64,000 nt of DNA from contig JAEQBH010004404.1 of the NCBI GenBank assembly GCA_016808115.1, positions 1 to 64,000 of the forward strand, in the 5' to 3' direction. This DNA comes from Tetrastigma voinierianum. Lineage: Eukaryota > Streptophyta > Magnoliopsida > Vitales > Vitaceae. Position numbers and translations under genes: made by a program. Positions 1 through 11,569 of the stretch are shown here, in pieces (position 1 is the first letter of the stretch; each line of letters opens with the position of its first letter). The notes beneath the pieces were generated by a model. The model was not told where the DNA came from and did not search any database. It saw only the letters and a program-made list of their open reading frames with translations.

Positions 1-731
1 TTCATTTTTTTATTGGCTCGGAACTAGATGATAAGGCTCTGAACTGTATTACTGATTGAAAAGATTGAATGCTTGTGTTTAGCCTGGTTACATGCCTGAG
101 AGTGATAGTGCTCCTCATCTAATTTCCTAAAAAGTGAAGGAAACAAGATCTTAAGAGTTTTAAGCGATAGATGTTTAAGTCTGTGATGATGAAGCAAAAT
201 TATTTCTTTATTAAAAAAGTGGCGATCAAAAAGAGAAGATACACATGATTTATGTGGTGTCTCAATGTACTATAACATGTTTTGTTCTTTAAGTCCAATC
301 ATCTTCCCCTGATGTTGACCTTAAAATGAATAGTAAGTACTTAGGATTATAGAAAAAAATCACATTGTGATCCAAATCTATATAAGTTTTTGGGCAGAAA
401 CAAGATTAGTAGACAACTTTGGAACATGAGCACGACTTGTAAGTGTGAGCATAGGGACTAATTTGGATATCAACGACTCCTGCAATGGTGATGAATGAAC
501 TATCAGCTATGGCTATTTTCCTGTTAACTTAAATAGAGGTTATATTTATAAAAATGAATGAGCCATATAATCTATGACACCTAAGTCTATAACACATAAA
601 TTGACAAAGGTTTCAATTGAGGCTTTATATCGAATGAAATAAGAAACCAACTTGAATGTGCTAATGAAAATAATTCTATTCTCTATCTTTGAACCATCAA
701 AATTTAATTCAAATCTTCTATTAGAAGACAT
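1..731 (-). mobile_element. Decayed Ty1/copia fragment (protease to GAG-pre-integrase)
   Basis: Read on the minus strand, this is a broken copia polyprotein running off the left edge. Near 550-600 a degenerate aspartic-protease site reads IDLGVIDYMAHS, against the usual D-S/T-G-A-(T)-D-H-M of plant copia. Around 370-500 follow IADSSF and then HVPKLSTNLVSAQKL, the stretch normally just after the protease. At about 90-330 is a GAG-pre-integrase zinc domain with GKMIG, LHHHRLKHLSLKTLK and CNQAKHKHS, giving the H-H and C-C pattern of the integrase zinc finger. Several stops and frameshifts separate these blocks. It lies downstream of the last visible WD40-gene exon, in the same orientation, presumably in a long intron. 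No LTR or primer site could be placed to its right. Confidence 0.75.
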
Positions 732-1842
732 CCAACAAATATGTTTTTAACTACTCAAGGGACATCAAGTCCCTAGTTTTGAAGATAGAAATCAATCACA
801 AATTCCTTAGGATTTTAGAAGTTTAAGGTAACTTTCAAAAATGAAAAAAGAGTTGGATTACATCTTCTTGAAAATTACCTAATTTCTATGAATCTATACA
901 TTCAATGTGCAAATGACAACTTTTTCCTTATGACTGTTGAAAATGTTACAATTAATTTTACATTTTTTCTACTTCATTTTAAGCTAAGATAAAAAAAAAA
1001 ATCACTTTCATACAAATAGGCGTGAAACAATTAAACTTGATTCAATCCCAAAGTGTTGAAAAGTATCCCAAAATCTTAATTAGTAAAGATCCCTTCTAGT
1101 CAAGAATATTCTATATAATATTTTCTAAGTTAATATAATATTATAAGATTAGAATTCCTTATGGATCAAAGAAAGTAGCTAAGAATATCTCAATACATAT
1201 AAGTCATGAAGGAAAAAAGTCAACAGACGGAGATGTACTTGTAAAGACCACATAAGGTAGATAAAGATGTGAGGAAGAATGGGAGATACCTGATAGAGCT
1301 AAAGGGTTTGTGGTTCAGGATATAAATACAAAAAGTAGGAAAACATGGGATAGTTTAGGAACTCAATAGTTGTATCTCGTTCTCTTCTATCTAATATTCT
1401 ACATGATATAGTGAAAAGATTCCCTCTCATCCATGGATGGTTGATTGAACCATGTCAAAACCTTGTGTATCAATTTGATTGAAAAAAAAAAAAAACTTGT
1501 GTATGTGTGAAGTGTTCTATCTTTACTAGAAACATTTTACGTAATATTCTTTACAAAAAGGAATCTTTATTAATTAGGAATTTGGGGGAATTTCAATAAT
1601 CTCTGCCTTAGACCAAATTCTATCAAGTCAATCAATCTTTCTTATCCTTGATAATCCAAAGTTTATTTTTCCTTCTCCCATTGAGGGCTATCATTTTTTA
1701 TTCTTATCTCCTAATTGGGTCCAAGCTTGCCTTCCTTTTGAAGCCCGCTAGATCAGCTCCAATTTCAAAACTTGGTTAATGTCTTGGAATGAAGAAACAT
1801 TTTCCTTTAAAGATACATTCAAAATGATCATAAATTTTTTAC
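732..1842. other. Intronic AT-rich stretch, no gene seen
   Basis: This lies between the copia fragment and the splice donor of the last visible WD40 exon. I see no exon, RNA gene or repeat with clear ends. It may hold the decayed gag and LTR of the neighbouring copia fragment, but I could not recognise either. Confidence 0.5.
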
Positions 1843-4800
1843 CCATGATAGCAGCAAGTACAAAGCGATTATCCAGGCTCCACACAATCATATTAACACC
1901 ACGAGGAGTTGGAAGCAATCTTTGTCGTGGGCCTCCTCGAGGAGGTTGAGGTGGCATTGGGGGAGGGGGAACTTTGAGATGATACGCACGTGTCCAACGT
2001 CCAGCTTTTCCCTGAAAAAATAAAATAGAAAACAGCAAAAGTGCAACTAAATTCAATATCTTCTGCAATTAAATTCACACTGAATTTCATGGAAATGACT
2101 TAAATAATACCAATTGGACAAAATGTTATGGGAAGAAAAGGCACCAAGCAATGATAGAATTTTTTTTGATAGGCCGGCATAAGGAATTATAGATGACTTG
2201 GAACAAACAGAAGTATCATGAAAACAGGGGGAAAACTTTGAGTTAAAGTCCACTGAGAACCATCCAGAACACGCTACATAATCACAAAGACTGAACCACT
2301 GGGGTAGCAGACTCATCCAAGAGGATTTCATGATATCTGCGTGATCTCGGAATCCAAATAATTGCACTTCCATCACGAGAACAAGTTACGATGTTGTCAT
2401 GACAGAACCTGAAAATATCAAGATTCAAGGAACAGGTATTTAATGATAGAATATCAAGTGAATGATCAGTGGTGTTTGTCACGAAAGGAAAAAAATAGCA
2501 GGTAGCAAGAGCAAAAAGATTTTTAAATAGCTATGTGTCATGTCATTCGAAACAGAAAGGAAGGCATGGACACACCAGGAATTTTTAAATTTTGGAAGAC
2601 TCCTCATGGCGTCGGACACTGAAGATCGTGAAGCCCCAGCACAGGCACTACAAGTTGAAGCAATACAAGAATGAGGTATAAAATTTTATCGGAGAAAGGG
2701 GTTCACTCACTAACCAGGAGTTACCAACCTAAATTGCACATAATTGACATCATTTTCATGGCCAGATAATACATCTATCTCATGATTCGGTTGTTCTGAG
2801 TCATCTGTACTGGATTTACAAGCACTCCAAACCTGTAAAGTAGCTGATTTTAGTTAAATTATCCAATTGGATATACAGAAAAATTTACCAATACAAGTAT
2901 GATCAGAAAAACACTACATGAATAATAATGGTAGAAGAGCAACGATTTTTTTTCAAGGATTAATGTTTTTAGATATACCCTCGCAAAAGTGTCAGAGCTA
3001 CCAGTGACAAAAACAGTTCCACTGGCATTGAAAGCACAACATAATATTTGATGGCTTTGAGGACCATTGCTTTCGAGGCTCATTCATTGAGGAGAGCTGC
3101 TCTTTCCTGCATCAAATTTCCAGTTAACTATAGGTATATCTAACCCAAATACCTGTGAGGATTGGAATACCATGTGCAAGCAATGATCTAACCAGCAACA
3201 GCATCTAGAGGCTTTGGCAGGTAAATCCGTGGACTGCACTGGGAGAACCTAGCATCCCAGATCCGACAACTTCCATCATCTGAGGACCTAGATTATACAT
3301 TTTAGAATAGGTATTGTGGTTAGTCATTGAATTTTGGTGGAATTTCACATCTATTGTAACTATTAAATGATCATTTCTCACCAAAGTTGAGCGAGGAGTT
3401 TGGGTTTAATATGAATATCGTCTTGTAACACCTACTCTCACGTGCGGCCCCATACCCGTACGTGGAGAGTCAAACAAATTAAACAGAGTCCTTCATGGAC
3501 TTCCAAATAAACAAATGGGATTCAAATTGCAGAGAGATGGCTCGAACCTAGAACCTCTTGCCAAACTAAGCTTTGATATCATATTAAACGACCCACTCTC
3601 CTAAAAGTTCAAACTAGTAGGATTTGGGTTTAATATGAATATCATGCTTTTTTTAACAACTATGTTTCCCAGAGTTCATGCACATAAACTTGTAGTGGTA
3701 TAAAAGATAACAACATGACATTTTAATAACAGTCCCAAATTTAAGTTAATCTACAAATATCAATGAAGTATTGCAAAGGAGCAACAATGGGGAAATGATA
3801 GCTCTGATAATGAGACTCACGATAAAAGCTGATACATAGAGCTGGGCCTGGGACTAAATGCAATAGCAGTGACAGCACTAGTATGACCCCGCAAAACAGA
3901 GATCGGCAACCCATCTGGCAAGCGCCACTGTACTAAACATAATAACTATCTGCATAATTGAAAAATAAAAAACAGAGCATTCTCAGTTCATGTATGGAAT
4001 TCTTACAACTCGAATGATGAAGTCATTTGAAGCAGACGCCACCAGAACATTGTTTGAACTTACAGCCAAGTCCGTAATGTCACCCTATAAAATATAAGAG
4101 AAGAGTAAGTTGTCAACAAAAAAATAAACACAATAAAAAAAGTATGAGCATCAGGGCTGTATAAACAATTGAATTCCATCTCTTATATAGATACTCTAAA
4201 ATCTAAACTCACTTCATGTCCACAATAAAAAAAAGTATGAGCATCAGGGCTGTATAAACAATTGAATTCCATCTCTTATATAGATACTCTAAAGTCTAAA
4301 CTCATATGTCCCCCGGCAGCTGGCCAAACAAAATGCAGTTTCCATGGACCAAATCTTAACAAGGCGATCATCAGAACCAGTAATTACATATCTCCCCGTG
4401 CGATCGAAGATGGCTACAGGATAGAAGCAAAGTCATTTGGAACAAATTGATGAAATGTAATTTCCAATCTAAGAAATGTCAATATGACAATACACAACCC
4501 AGATTCTTTCACAGAACATGTGGGACCAAGGCTGGATAAATAATAATATATACACAGAGTATAAGTTTAAGGGAAGCAATAAAGGAGTAGAAAATGAGAA
4601 AAAAATGTTAATAAACCTCATAGAATAAATTCTGGAAAGATTAGGAAGTAACGATTACAATGCCCAATCATTACCATGTTGACTCTCCAGTTCGTAAAGT
4701 TTGAGAGACAAACACTTCAACTAAAAGAAAAAACCTTTTTCTTTTAAATAACATGAAAAATAGCAACTAATTAAGCATAAGCAACTTAATCTTGCCATAT

Positions 4801-7800
4801 TTATTGTTAAGGATTAGTTTCCTAATCCATTTAGAAATTTTTTTCCTTCTTTTCTCTTTAGTCGCTTTAATTAATTTAATTTTGTTTCGCTCTTTGCTCT
4901 AACACTTAGAGTATAAATATGTATGTTTTCTCACATTGTTAATTAATGAAAATCAAGGAGTTATTTTTCTCTTCACATGGTATTGGAGCCACCTTTTTTT
5001 CGGCCACTTTTTTAGAGCGATCTACTTTCGGGCCCACTTTTTAGGTCATTACGCTTCCCACGGACCTTTTCCCGCAAACCTTCTCTATCAGACCTTTTTC
5101 TAGAATACTTTTTTGGCAATCTACTTGCAAGCCCTCTTTCGGTCACATCAACTCGACGTGTAGTCAAACATGTGACTTTTCCAACAACCCCAGATCTACC
5201 CATCGGATTAAATACATGTCTAACAAGCTTGGTACATTAGGATTAAGCACATGTGCAACCCATTTGACCTATATGCTCCAACTTGATGGGGAGTGTTAAG
5301 GATTAGTTTCCTAATCCATTTAGGAATCTTTTCCTTCTTTCCTTTTCTCTTTAGTCTCCTAATTAGACTCTAATTTTATTTACTTTCTTTGCACTAACAC
5401 TTTAGAGTATAAATATATATGTTCCCTCACTTTGTTAATTAATGAAAATCAAAGAGTTAATTTTCTCTTCACATTTATCAAAGTGAACATTTCAACTTGG
5501 TAATATTTCCCTATTGTGTGTCATCATGTAACTCCTTATAAGAAGGGAATCACTCTTTGACGAAGAAGGGGGGAAGCAGTGTGGCAGGTAGATGGGTAGA
5601 CAGTGGCAGTTAGTACAGTGGCATGAAAGCCCACTTTTAAATAATGATATAACCTTGAAGGACAATACTAAAAACAAATCAAGTTATAAGGCTAATGCAT
5701 GCAAATACGACTAATTAGATTCTCAAAACTTGCAAATGGATCAGTTTCATCTTGTGCAACATAGCATTAAAAATATAGAGCAAAATAACTATGACAGAGA
5801 TCTTTCCATTAAAACCAAAAAAAACTAAAACAATGGAAAAAAGCAGTCCTAGGGAGATGCCTTTGTTGCCCTTTCCTTGATGGATAACAAAAACGTTTAT
5901 TTAGATCACCTCAGGTGTAGCTTAGTAGCAATACCAATTGGCAATGAACTAGAGGGCCCAAGTTCAAGCATCCAAGGTATTTAAGTAGTGTAAGGTAGAG
6001 AAGTAGATTCATATCAATCAATTTTTTGCTTTGTGCAGTTGGGATGGACATATAGCAACCAGGGTAGATTCCTATAATCAATTTTTTTTTTTAAGTTAAT
6101 TTAAGAGCAAAAACCATTAAAGAAGACTCAAAGAGGATGAAAGAAATAGGTCATAAAGAACAATGCAGAACTACAACAGAGATCAAACTGTGCCGACACA
6201 CAGCCATAAAAATAACAGGTTCTCACTTATCAAAAAAATAATAGGTTCTCAGAGAAGCTAGCTTAAGTTTTTTTTTTTTTTTTTTATAACCGTGAATGTT
6301 TGTGCCAGCGCTGCGCGCCGCACCGGCTAATCCGCAGGGCCTAAAGTTAACGGTCAGGTAAACCTCCCATGGCCCTGAGAGGACTCGAACCGGTGACCAT
6401 TGGGTTAAACCCTAAGGCTTTAAACCAACTGAGCTACCCCTTAGGGTTAGAAGCTAGCTTAAGATCTACTCTAATATTCAAGCAAGCAAGCAAGCCAGCA
6501 GGTCAATAAAGTACTAGTTTCTCTTCCCATTAAAGCCCTTCTTCTTTCTTTTTTTTCTCTCTTTGCATGATAGGAAGGAAACAGTTCCTGGAGAAGATGC
6601 CTAATAAAAAGGGGGTGCAACTAAGTACACCAGAAGTACAAAAGGGGCACTTAGAGGGGATCAACTGAAGAGAAAGAGCACTCTAGGACTAAAAAAATCC
6701 AAGAACCCACTTGTAACCAAAGTTGTGCTCCTCCCAGTAACCAACTAATCGGCTAAATAAGCTAAATGCTAGGACTGATGACTACGAAAGATGGAGCTGT
6801 TGGCAGCAGGCATGCACCAGAGGCCTACAGTCACCATTTCTCCATCCAATCAGAGCAAAAGAACAATTATATAATCATGCTCAATAAACCTAACTAGGAC
6901 ATGTCCCTAGGTGAAAACAAACACAAAATATCTGCTTTGACACATGCTCCCCATCTCTCAGCTCTGTGAACTGACATTCCTCAAATCTTAATTCTTCCTA
7001 AAAGCAACTTGATCGTTAAAGTCCAAAAATATCAAAATTTCATTCATCAAAGGCTAGAAAATGAAACTAAAACAAATTACACGCTTCACATAAAAAAGAA
7101 TGCCAAAGTAAGATCCATCTATTTCCAAGATTTTGTAAGGCAGAAATAACTTGGAAAAGATTAGACCTCTTCTAATTAATTTGCCTCATTGTTTTCTTCA
7201 CAGCAACCCAAGAGATATATATTTCTAAAGAATTTTATCAAAGGTGATTGCTAGAATTCTTTGAAATAGGTTAGAGGATGTGGCAAAGTTCATGGGCATG
7301 TTCTTGGATAGGTGAACACAATATATATGAATCTTCAAATAAAGCTCCATGACCATAAATCAATTACAAATATATGAAATAATACCACTTTGGATATTGC
7401 AATTCTGAACTCTGTTACAAGATGTAAATTAAATCTTAATTATCCATAAGGAAGATCCTATCTTTTTTGAAGGAAAATCAACTTAACTTGATTCTAATTG
7501 TTAAATGACCAAACTCTCTAAGCTCAGCTTGTAGGTTGGGTTTTAATATAGATACCATGTCTTTGCACCCTCCCTTATGTGCAGCTTCATACCCGCACAT
7601 GGAGAGTCAAACAAACCAAATAGAGTTCTAAATAGACTTTCAAATCAACAAATGAGGAATAAATTGCAAATAGGTGACTTGAACCCAGAAACTCTTGCCA
7701 AACCAGGCTCTAATACCATGTTAGACAACCAACTCTTCTAAAATCTTAAGCTTGTAAGATTTGGATTTAATATGAATATCATGTCTTTAACACTAATAAG

Positions 7801-10366
7801 AGAAGGGATTAAATGTATACAAATAAAATGAAAAAAAAAAAGGTATTTAATTAATGGTTGTCATGCCTACAGCCCAAAGTGTAAACTTGATACCCAGGAG
7901 CAAGATTTAAGGAGCATTGATCATATATAACTTAGCATCTTTTAATATAATGAAATTCCGGGAAAGCCCAAACTGTTCATATGACAGGAAAATCATACCA
8001 CAATAGACAGCATCACGGTGTCCTCTTAACTTCTTCATATTTTGCATCCTTTGAACCATAGTTGATGGTTTAGCAATAGCATAACATGCAGAGCGAATAG
8101 ATGGAGCCCGATGGTGTTTTGTGAAACCGCCACCAATCTCCCTCAAACTCAGACCGCGGACCTGATCAGCCTGCATGTGCGGCCAACGAAGGTACTTTGG
8201 TGGAGGTTCAATTTGCTCATTTTCCCTCTTCTTATGACCTGCAACAACAAGTGGTCAGAACTTTAGAAATGTGAAAAAAGCTCACATGATATTGCAAATA
8301 TCAAGCATGGAAAGACATCACAAGTGAAGGAGTGAAAATAAAATTAAAAAGAAAAAAAAAATCAAATGCTTTCTAGAACACGGCAAAGGAACAAGAAGAA
8401 TTGAGAATTAATTTCAAGAGCAAAGCCACAAGGTATGTTTAAACGGGTACTGGATTCTGAGAATAGAATGAAGTGGCAGAGGTATTTAATATTTGAATCA
8501 TAATAGGAAAAGAAAAAAGAAAGAATCAAACCCAGGTTTAAACAAGCTCAAAGTTATAGAAAAGAGGCGTGATCAATTGTTCAAAACTTATTCTAGATCT
8601 AGCCCTTTTCATGTGTAGAAACCAAGAGGAGAAGAGTTGGAGGAAAGAATTCCTTATATTTTCCATTGAGTTATCATACATATATATACAAGAAGGTTAG
8701 GCTATACATTAGGTAAGATAATCTACTCTTTACAAATGGTTACAACCCTACAAGTAAAGTATCTAATAAGATACAAACCAATATGTTAACGTATGATACA
8801 TACTATAACATCATGTATGCTCTACAACTATAAGTGCAGCATTTTAGGTCAACTCTGTTGAGCAGATAAGGAAAAATACTCAAAGAAGCAACTCTAGGAA
8901 GAAATAGATACTTACAGAAACCTGCAACTAGAGAACAGAATCATATTCATCTGAATTTTATAGTATCACAAAAACCAGAGTTCTCAGTAAACCTTAAATT
9001 TGAAATTTTTAAAGTGAGTTCTGAAATGAATTAACCTCCAGACAAATTTTTACTTCATGGTTACTCGCTGTTGCAACAGTTCAATGGACTGGAGTCCATT
9101 CAAGAATAGAGAAAGTTTCTGTAAGGAACACAAACAATTGCAGCAAAAATTTTCAATCACAAAACCAGTGCAGCCAAAAGCATACTATATACAAATCTTT
9201 TTTAGAGTGTAGAACAGGTTAAAGATTACATACAATCCAGAAGTGAAAAGGAACCGGTTCCGAGCAGTGTGGGAACATCAACAGCACTTGGAGCATTTCC
9301 TCCAACCTCACCATGCAATGGAGGGGCAGTATTCAGCATCAGTTGCTTCAGAAGCTTTACCAAGTGATCCTTTCCAATGTGCCGGATACCTAATAAAATA
9401 CTTGGGAACAGTAACTCTAGTAATTGCAAAATTGAGAGGTAGCATGAAGCAGACACAAAAATAAAAGTTTACAAAAAATGTTTCAGGAGAATTAAGAATA
9501 CCTTGATATTTCCCACAATAATATTCAGATCCATCTTTCATTCATCTTAGGAAAGAATATAGATATTGTGAAACTTGTAGTGGTGTGCTATGGTATGCCA
9601 ACATAGGAGATTCCTATTTTATGAAAATACAGGTATTTGAAACCAGTTTTAAGCTAGGTAGATTAGAGTTATCTTCAAGAAGTGCTTCTATGATTTTTCC
9701 CACCATTCTCTCATATGATTAGATCAGTTTTTATGGGAAGAATTGTGAAACAAAATTCATACAGCAGACTACAATTCAATCAAAACAGATAACAGAATTG
9801 GAACAAATATGCACAATACAAACTAAGAATTTTAGAACGAAAATATTATCACAAAGCTTCCTACCTTTAGTTCAGAAATTCTTAAAACCAAATGCAAGTA
9901 TGGAACAAAATTAGAAGCATATGACCATTTTATTTTAATTTATAGGATTTCTTAAATTAGGTTCTGAATTTATCAAATAACTTCAAATAGAAATTAACAA
10001 GTTCAAAAATACCATATACCTCTCCACCAAATTATTGTAACCTAGTGGGAACGAGAATCCATTGTCATTTTTATCCCCACTGCACGCTCCACTCCTTGAA
10101 TACCAGGCATGGTATCTTCTTGGTAGAAGCTTATGTTCCAAAAGCTCATCCCAAAATTGTCCAAAAGTTTTTTGGCATGGCCCAGCTGATAGAAAATGCA
10201 TAATCAAGAAGTAAACTTCTCTAAGGTCGATATCTACATCTGCCACAACATGATCAGTATCTCTCTCTTGGCATTGAGGCTTCGCATGCACCTTATTCGA
10301 AAAACTTAAAGGTACAATACCAAGAGAGGGTGCATCACCAGAAGATTTGCACTTCTGGAAATCCAT
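1843..10366 (-). CDS. BRWD/PHIP-type WD40 protein, 5' part, reading frame damaged
   Basis: Twelve coding exons, joined by eye at GT/AG sites: 10020-10366 (ATG at 10364-10366), 9234-9389, 7999-8238, about 4310-4413, 4007-4084, 3821-3927, 3193-3287, 2979-3106, 2729-2832, 2576-2647, about 2330-2408, 1843-2011. The N-terminal part has DIDLREVYFLIMHFLSAG and LLPRRYHAWYSRSG, typical of plant WD40/bromodomain proteins. Then come WD repeats: KKLRGHRDAVYC, ITGSDDRLVKIWSMET, VASASNDFIIRV, LRGHTSAVTAIAFSPRPS, SSDDGSCRIWDARF, FVTGSSDTFARV, LSGHENDVNYVQF and CSRDGSAIIWIPRSRRYH, then KAGRWTRAYHLKVPPPP and NMIVWSLDNRFVLAAIM. In animals such proteins link histone marks to ubiquitin ligase; the plant role is inferred. 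Damage: an extra base near 9383, a lost donor at 4301-4310, in-frame TGA at 3084-3086, and GA instead of GT after 2330. The bromodomain end lies outside the window. Confidence 0.88.
3364..3658 (-). mobile_element. TRIM retrotransposon, small family, copy 1
   Basis: A 295-bp element in an intron of the WD40 gene, related along its length to the copy at 7499-7792. Short terminal direct repeats lie at 3364-3430 and 3582-3658. Both contain the text ATATTCATATTAAACCCAAA on the minus strand. Inside the right repeat is a primer-site-like TGATATCAAAGCTT (about 3569-3582), a decayed form of the usual TGGTATCAGAGC. No coding capacity. It is flanked by a perfect 5-bp target duplication ACTAT (3359-3363 and 3659-3663). 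The left repeat has lost its TG end. This is the layout of a terminal-repeat retrotransposon in miniature. Confidence 0.8.
4129..4310 (-). repeat. 91-bp tandem duplication breaking an exon-intron junction
   Basis: Two copies of a ~91-bp unit (about 4129-4219 and 4220-4310) share cacaataaaaaa, agtatgagcatcaggg and the following ~60 bases almost unchanged. They sit at the 3' end of WD40-gene exon 4. The copy away from the exon still holds an intact-looking junction, GACATGAAGTGAGT on the minus strand. The copy joined to the exon reads GACATATGAGTTTAG with one extra G before it and no GT donor. So the duplication, or a misassembly, has parted the exon from its donor site. Confidence 0.8.
4805..5473 (+). 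mobile_element. 669-bp TRIM sharing LTRs with the copia element at 10.7 kb
   Basis: A complete miniature LTR retrotransposon. The 5' LTR is 4805-4977, starting TGTTAAGGATTAG and ending TTCACA. A primer site TGGTATTGGAGCC follows directly (4978-4990), close to the initiator-Met-tRNA-complementary sequence of copia elements. A purine-rich GATGGGGAG (5285-5293) precedes the 3' LTR (5294-5473). The target duplication TTTAT is perfect (4800-4804 and 5474-5478). The ~316-bp interior has no gag or pol and no long ORF on the sense strand. The LTRs match those of the larger element at 10726-14312 in start, TATA-like block (gagtata(a/t)atatgtat) and end, so that element's family could have supplied enzymes for it. 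Confidence 0.92.
5474..5894. other. Intronic stretch, no gene seen
   Basis: WD40-gene intron between the TRIM and the SINE-like segment. No exon or RNA gene recognised; the first bases are the TRIM's target duplication. Confidence 0.5.
5905..6095 (+). mobile_element. Possible tRNA-derived SINE
   Basis: TGTAGCTTAGTAGC near 5915 resembles a polymerase III box A. AAGTTCAAGCATCC near 5962 resembles box B about 35 bases on. The segment ends in a T-run (about 6081-6092) after a duplicated tail motif: gtagattc, two to three bases, then atcaatttttt occurs at about 6005 and again at about 6065. I could not find a target-site duplication, so the ends are approximate. Confidence 0.45.
6268..6448 (-). 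mobile_element. tRNA-derived SINE with 15-bp target duplication
   Basis: Read on the minus strand the element starts at 6448 with CTAACCCTAAGG. Box A TAGCTCAGTTGG is at 6425-6436 and box B GGTTCGAGTCC at 6381-6391. A non-tRNA body follows, and the element ends in a long A-tail, seen as a T-run at 6268-6285 on the plus strand. It is bounded by a perfect 15-bp direct repeat AGAAGCTAGCTTAAG (6253-6267 and 6449-6463). This shows target-primed insertion, as expected of a SINE copied by LINE machinery. It is antisense to nothing coding and lies in an intron of the WD40 gene in the same orientation. Confidence 0.93.
6464..7498. other. Intronic stretch, no gene seen
   Basis: WD40-gene intron between the SINE and the second small TRIM. 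AT-rich with short homopolymer runs. I see no exon, RNA gene or bounded repeat. Confidence 0.5.
7499..7792 (-). mobile_element. TRIM retrotransposon, small family, copy 2
   Basis: A 294-bp element. The terminal repeats are 7719-7792 (5' on the minus strand, starting TGTTAAAGACATG) and 7499-7567. On the minus strand the primer site TGGTATTAGAGCC (7706-7718) directly follows the first LTR, and a purine tract GGGAGGG precedes the second. The 5-bp target duplication CTAAT is perfect (7494-7498 and 7793-7797). No coding capacity. Better preserved than the copy at 3364-3658, to which it is related along its length. Like that copy it lies in an intron of the WD40 gene, in the gene's own orientation. 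Confidence 0.92.
8239..9233. other. Intron of the WD40 gene, no feature seen
   Basis: Between coding exons 2 and 3 (minus strand). Ordinary AT-rich intron; no mobile element with recognisable ends. Confidence 0.6.
9390..10019. other. Intron of the WD40 gene, no feature seen
   Basis: Between coding exons 1 and 2 (minus strand), donor GTATATGG next to 10020 and acceptor ATTAG next to 9389. Nothing else recognised. Confidence 0.7.
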
Positions 10367-10725
10367 ACTTTTGGTACAACCTGAAGCAAGATGAGTAGGA
10401 ATCAGTTCAAAACCTTTACTCACAATCCATGCAACTTATGTATGCAAACAAACTACAATATCAAGAAAATCAATACATTCTGTGGAAAAGGGGACAGATA
10501 CCTAAAATATCATCATATGGTATAATACAAAGACATAGCTAACACAGGTTACAGCAACTCGGATGCTGCCTGCTTGACAGCACAATAAGACTATTTAACA
10601 TCGATTGTATCAAAAGCAAGAAAGAAAATTTCACTAATTAACAAAAGCCAAAAGATACAAAATTGAAAGGATAACGGTTAGAGCCCCATGTTGTGTGAAC
10701 AAACAAGACAATCGCACTTTGGCAC

Positions 10726-10888
10726 TATTAAGGATTAGTCTCCTGATCCATTTTAAGTTCTTTCCTTCTCTCTTTAGTCTCCTAGTTAGACTCTAACTTT
10801 GTTTTCTTTTTGCCCTAACACTAGAGTATATATATGTATTTTTCCTCATTTGTAAATTAATGAAAATACAGAATTTCTTTTCTCTCAA
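10726..10888 (+). repeat. 5' LTR of the copia element
   Basis: It carries the TATA-like block tagagtatatatatgtat, as in the 3' LTR and in the LTRs of the 669-bp TRIM. The right edge is uncertain by about two bases (ctctcaac before ctggtatcag). Confidence 0.85.
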
Positions 10889-11569
10889 CCTGGTATCAGA
10901 GTCATAGAAGAGTTTGAGAATATTAGGGTTAAGGTTTAGCCGTGTGGTCAATTCCAATGACCCATCCAACGACTGTGCCTCACTTCCGTCATATTACAAT
11001 CATCGCAAAGCCTCTCGAGAGCCACAGCCACCGTTGGAACCCATCGTCGGAAAAAATTTCCGGCGGTGCCTCTAACAACCACTTACTCGTAGCGTGGACA
11101 CTCCACGAATCGCCGGAGCCTAAAGCGCGCCGATTGCAAAAACATCGGGCATCCTCACGTGCGGGCTATGCGCGCGGCTGTCCCCTCACGCGCGCGCGCG
11201 GGGATGCATAATGCGGCCTCTGGTCGCGGACTTCACCACTTAGTCGCTGTAGCGATCTACTAGCCTATCTCCTGGTTTTTCTACTCAAACACTTGAATCA
11301 CGCACTTTTTCCCTCTGTTTGTGTCCTGCGGTTGTACTTTTACAGGTTTTCTTAATTTTTCCAACACGCGACATCTACGATTTCGGGAGTTGTTTGTTTC
11401 ATCCTTCGAGGATCTCTTATATTTGTGATCTCTTACTTTTCGTTTATGGCTGCAGGTTCAATCTTTTCTCCCATTTTGGTTGCATCTGTTGTTATTACAT
11501 TGAAGCTAAAATTAATTTGCATACCCCTTTTTACTCGAGCATCAATTGCATCCATTCGTTTGTTATTCA

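Noticed and set aside
6281..6448. A functional tRNA gene at the SINE head
   Set aside because: The acceptor stem does not close and the segment continues into a SINE body with A-tail and 15-bp duplication.
9226..9541. Three overlapping frames as separate genes
   Set aside because: They are the two frames and the antisense of WD40 exon 2, which carries a one-base insertion.
10942..11211. 89-codon frame after the copia primer site, as possible gag
   Set aside because: No CCHC knuckle or gag-like helix pattern; base composition and motifs do not fit gag.
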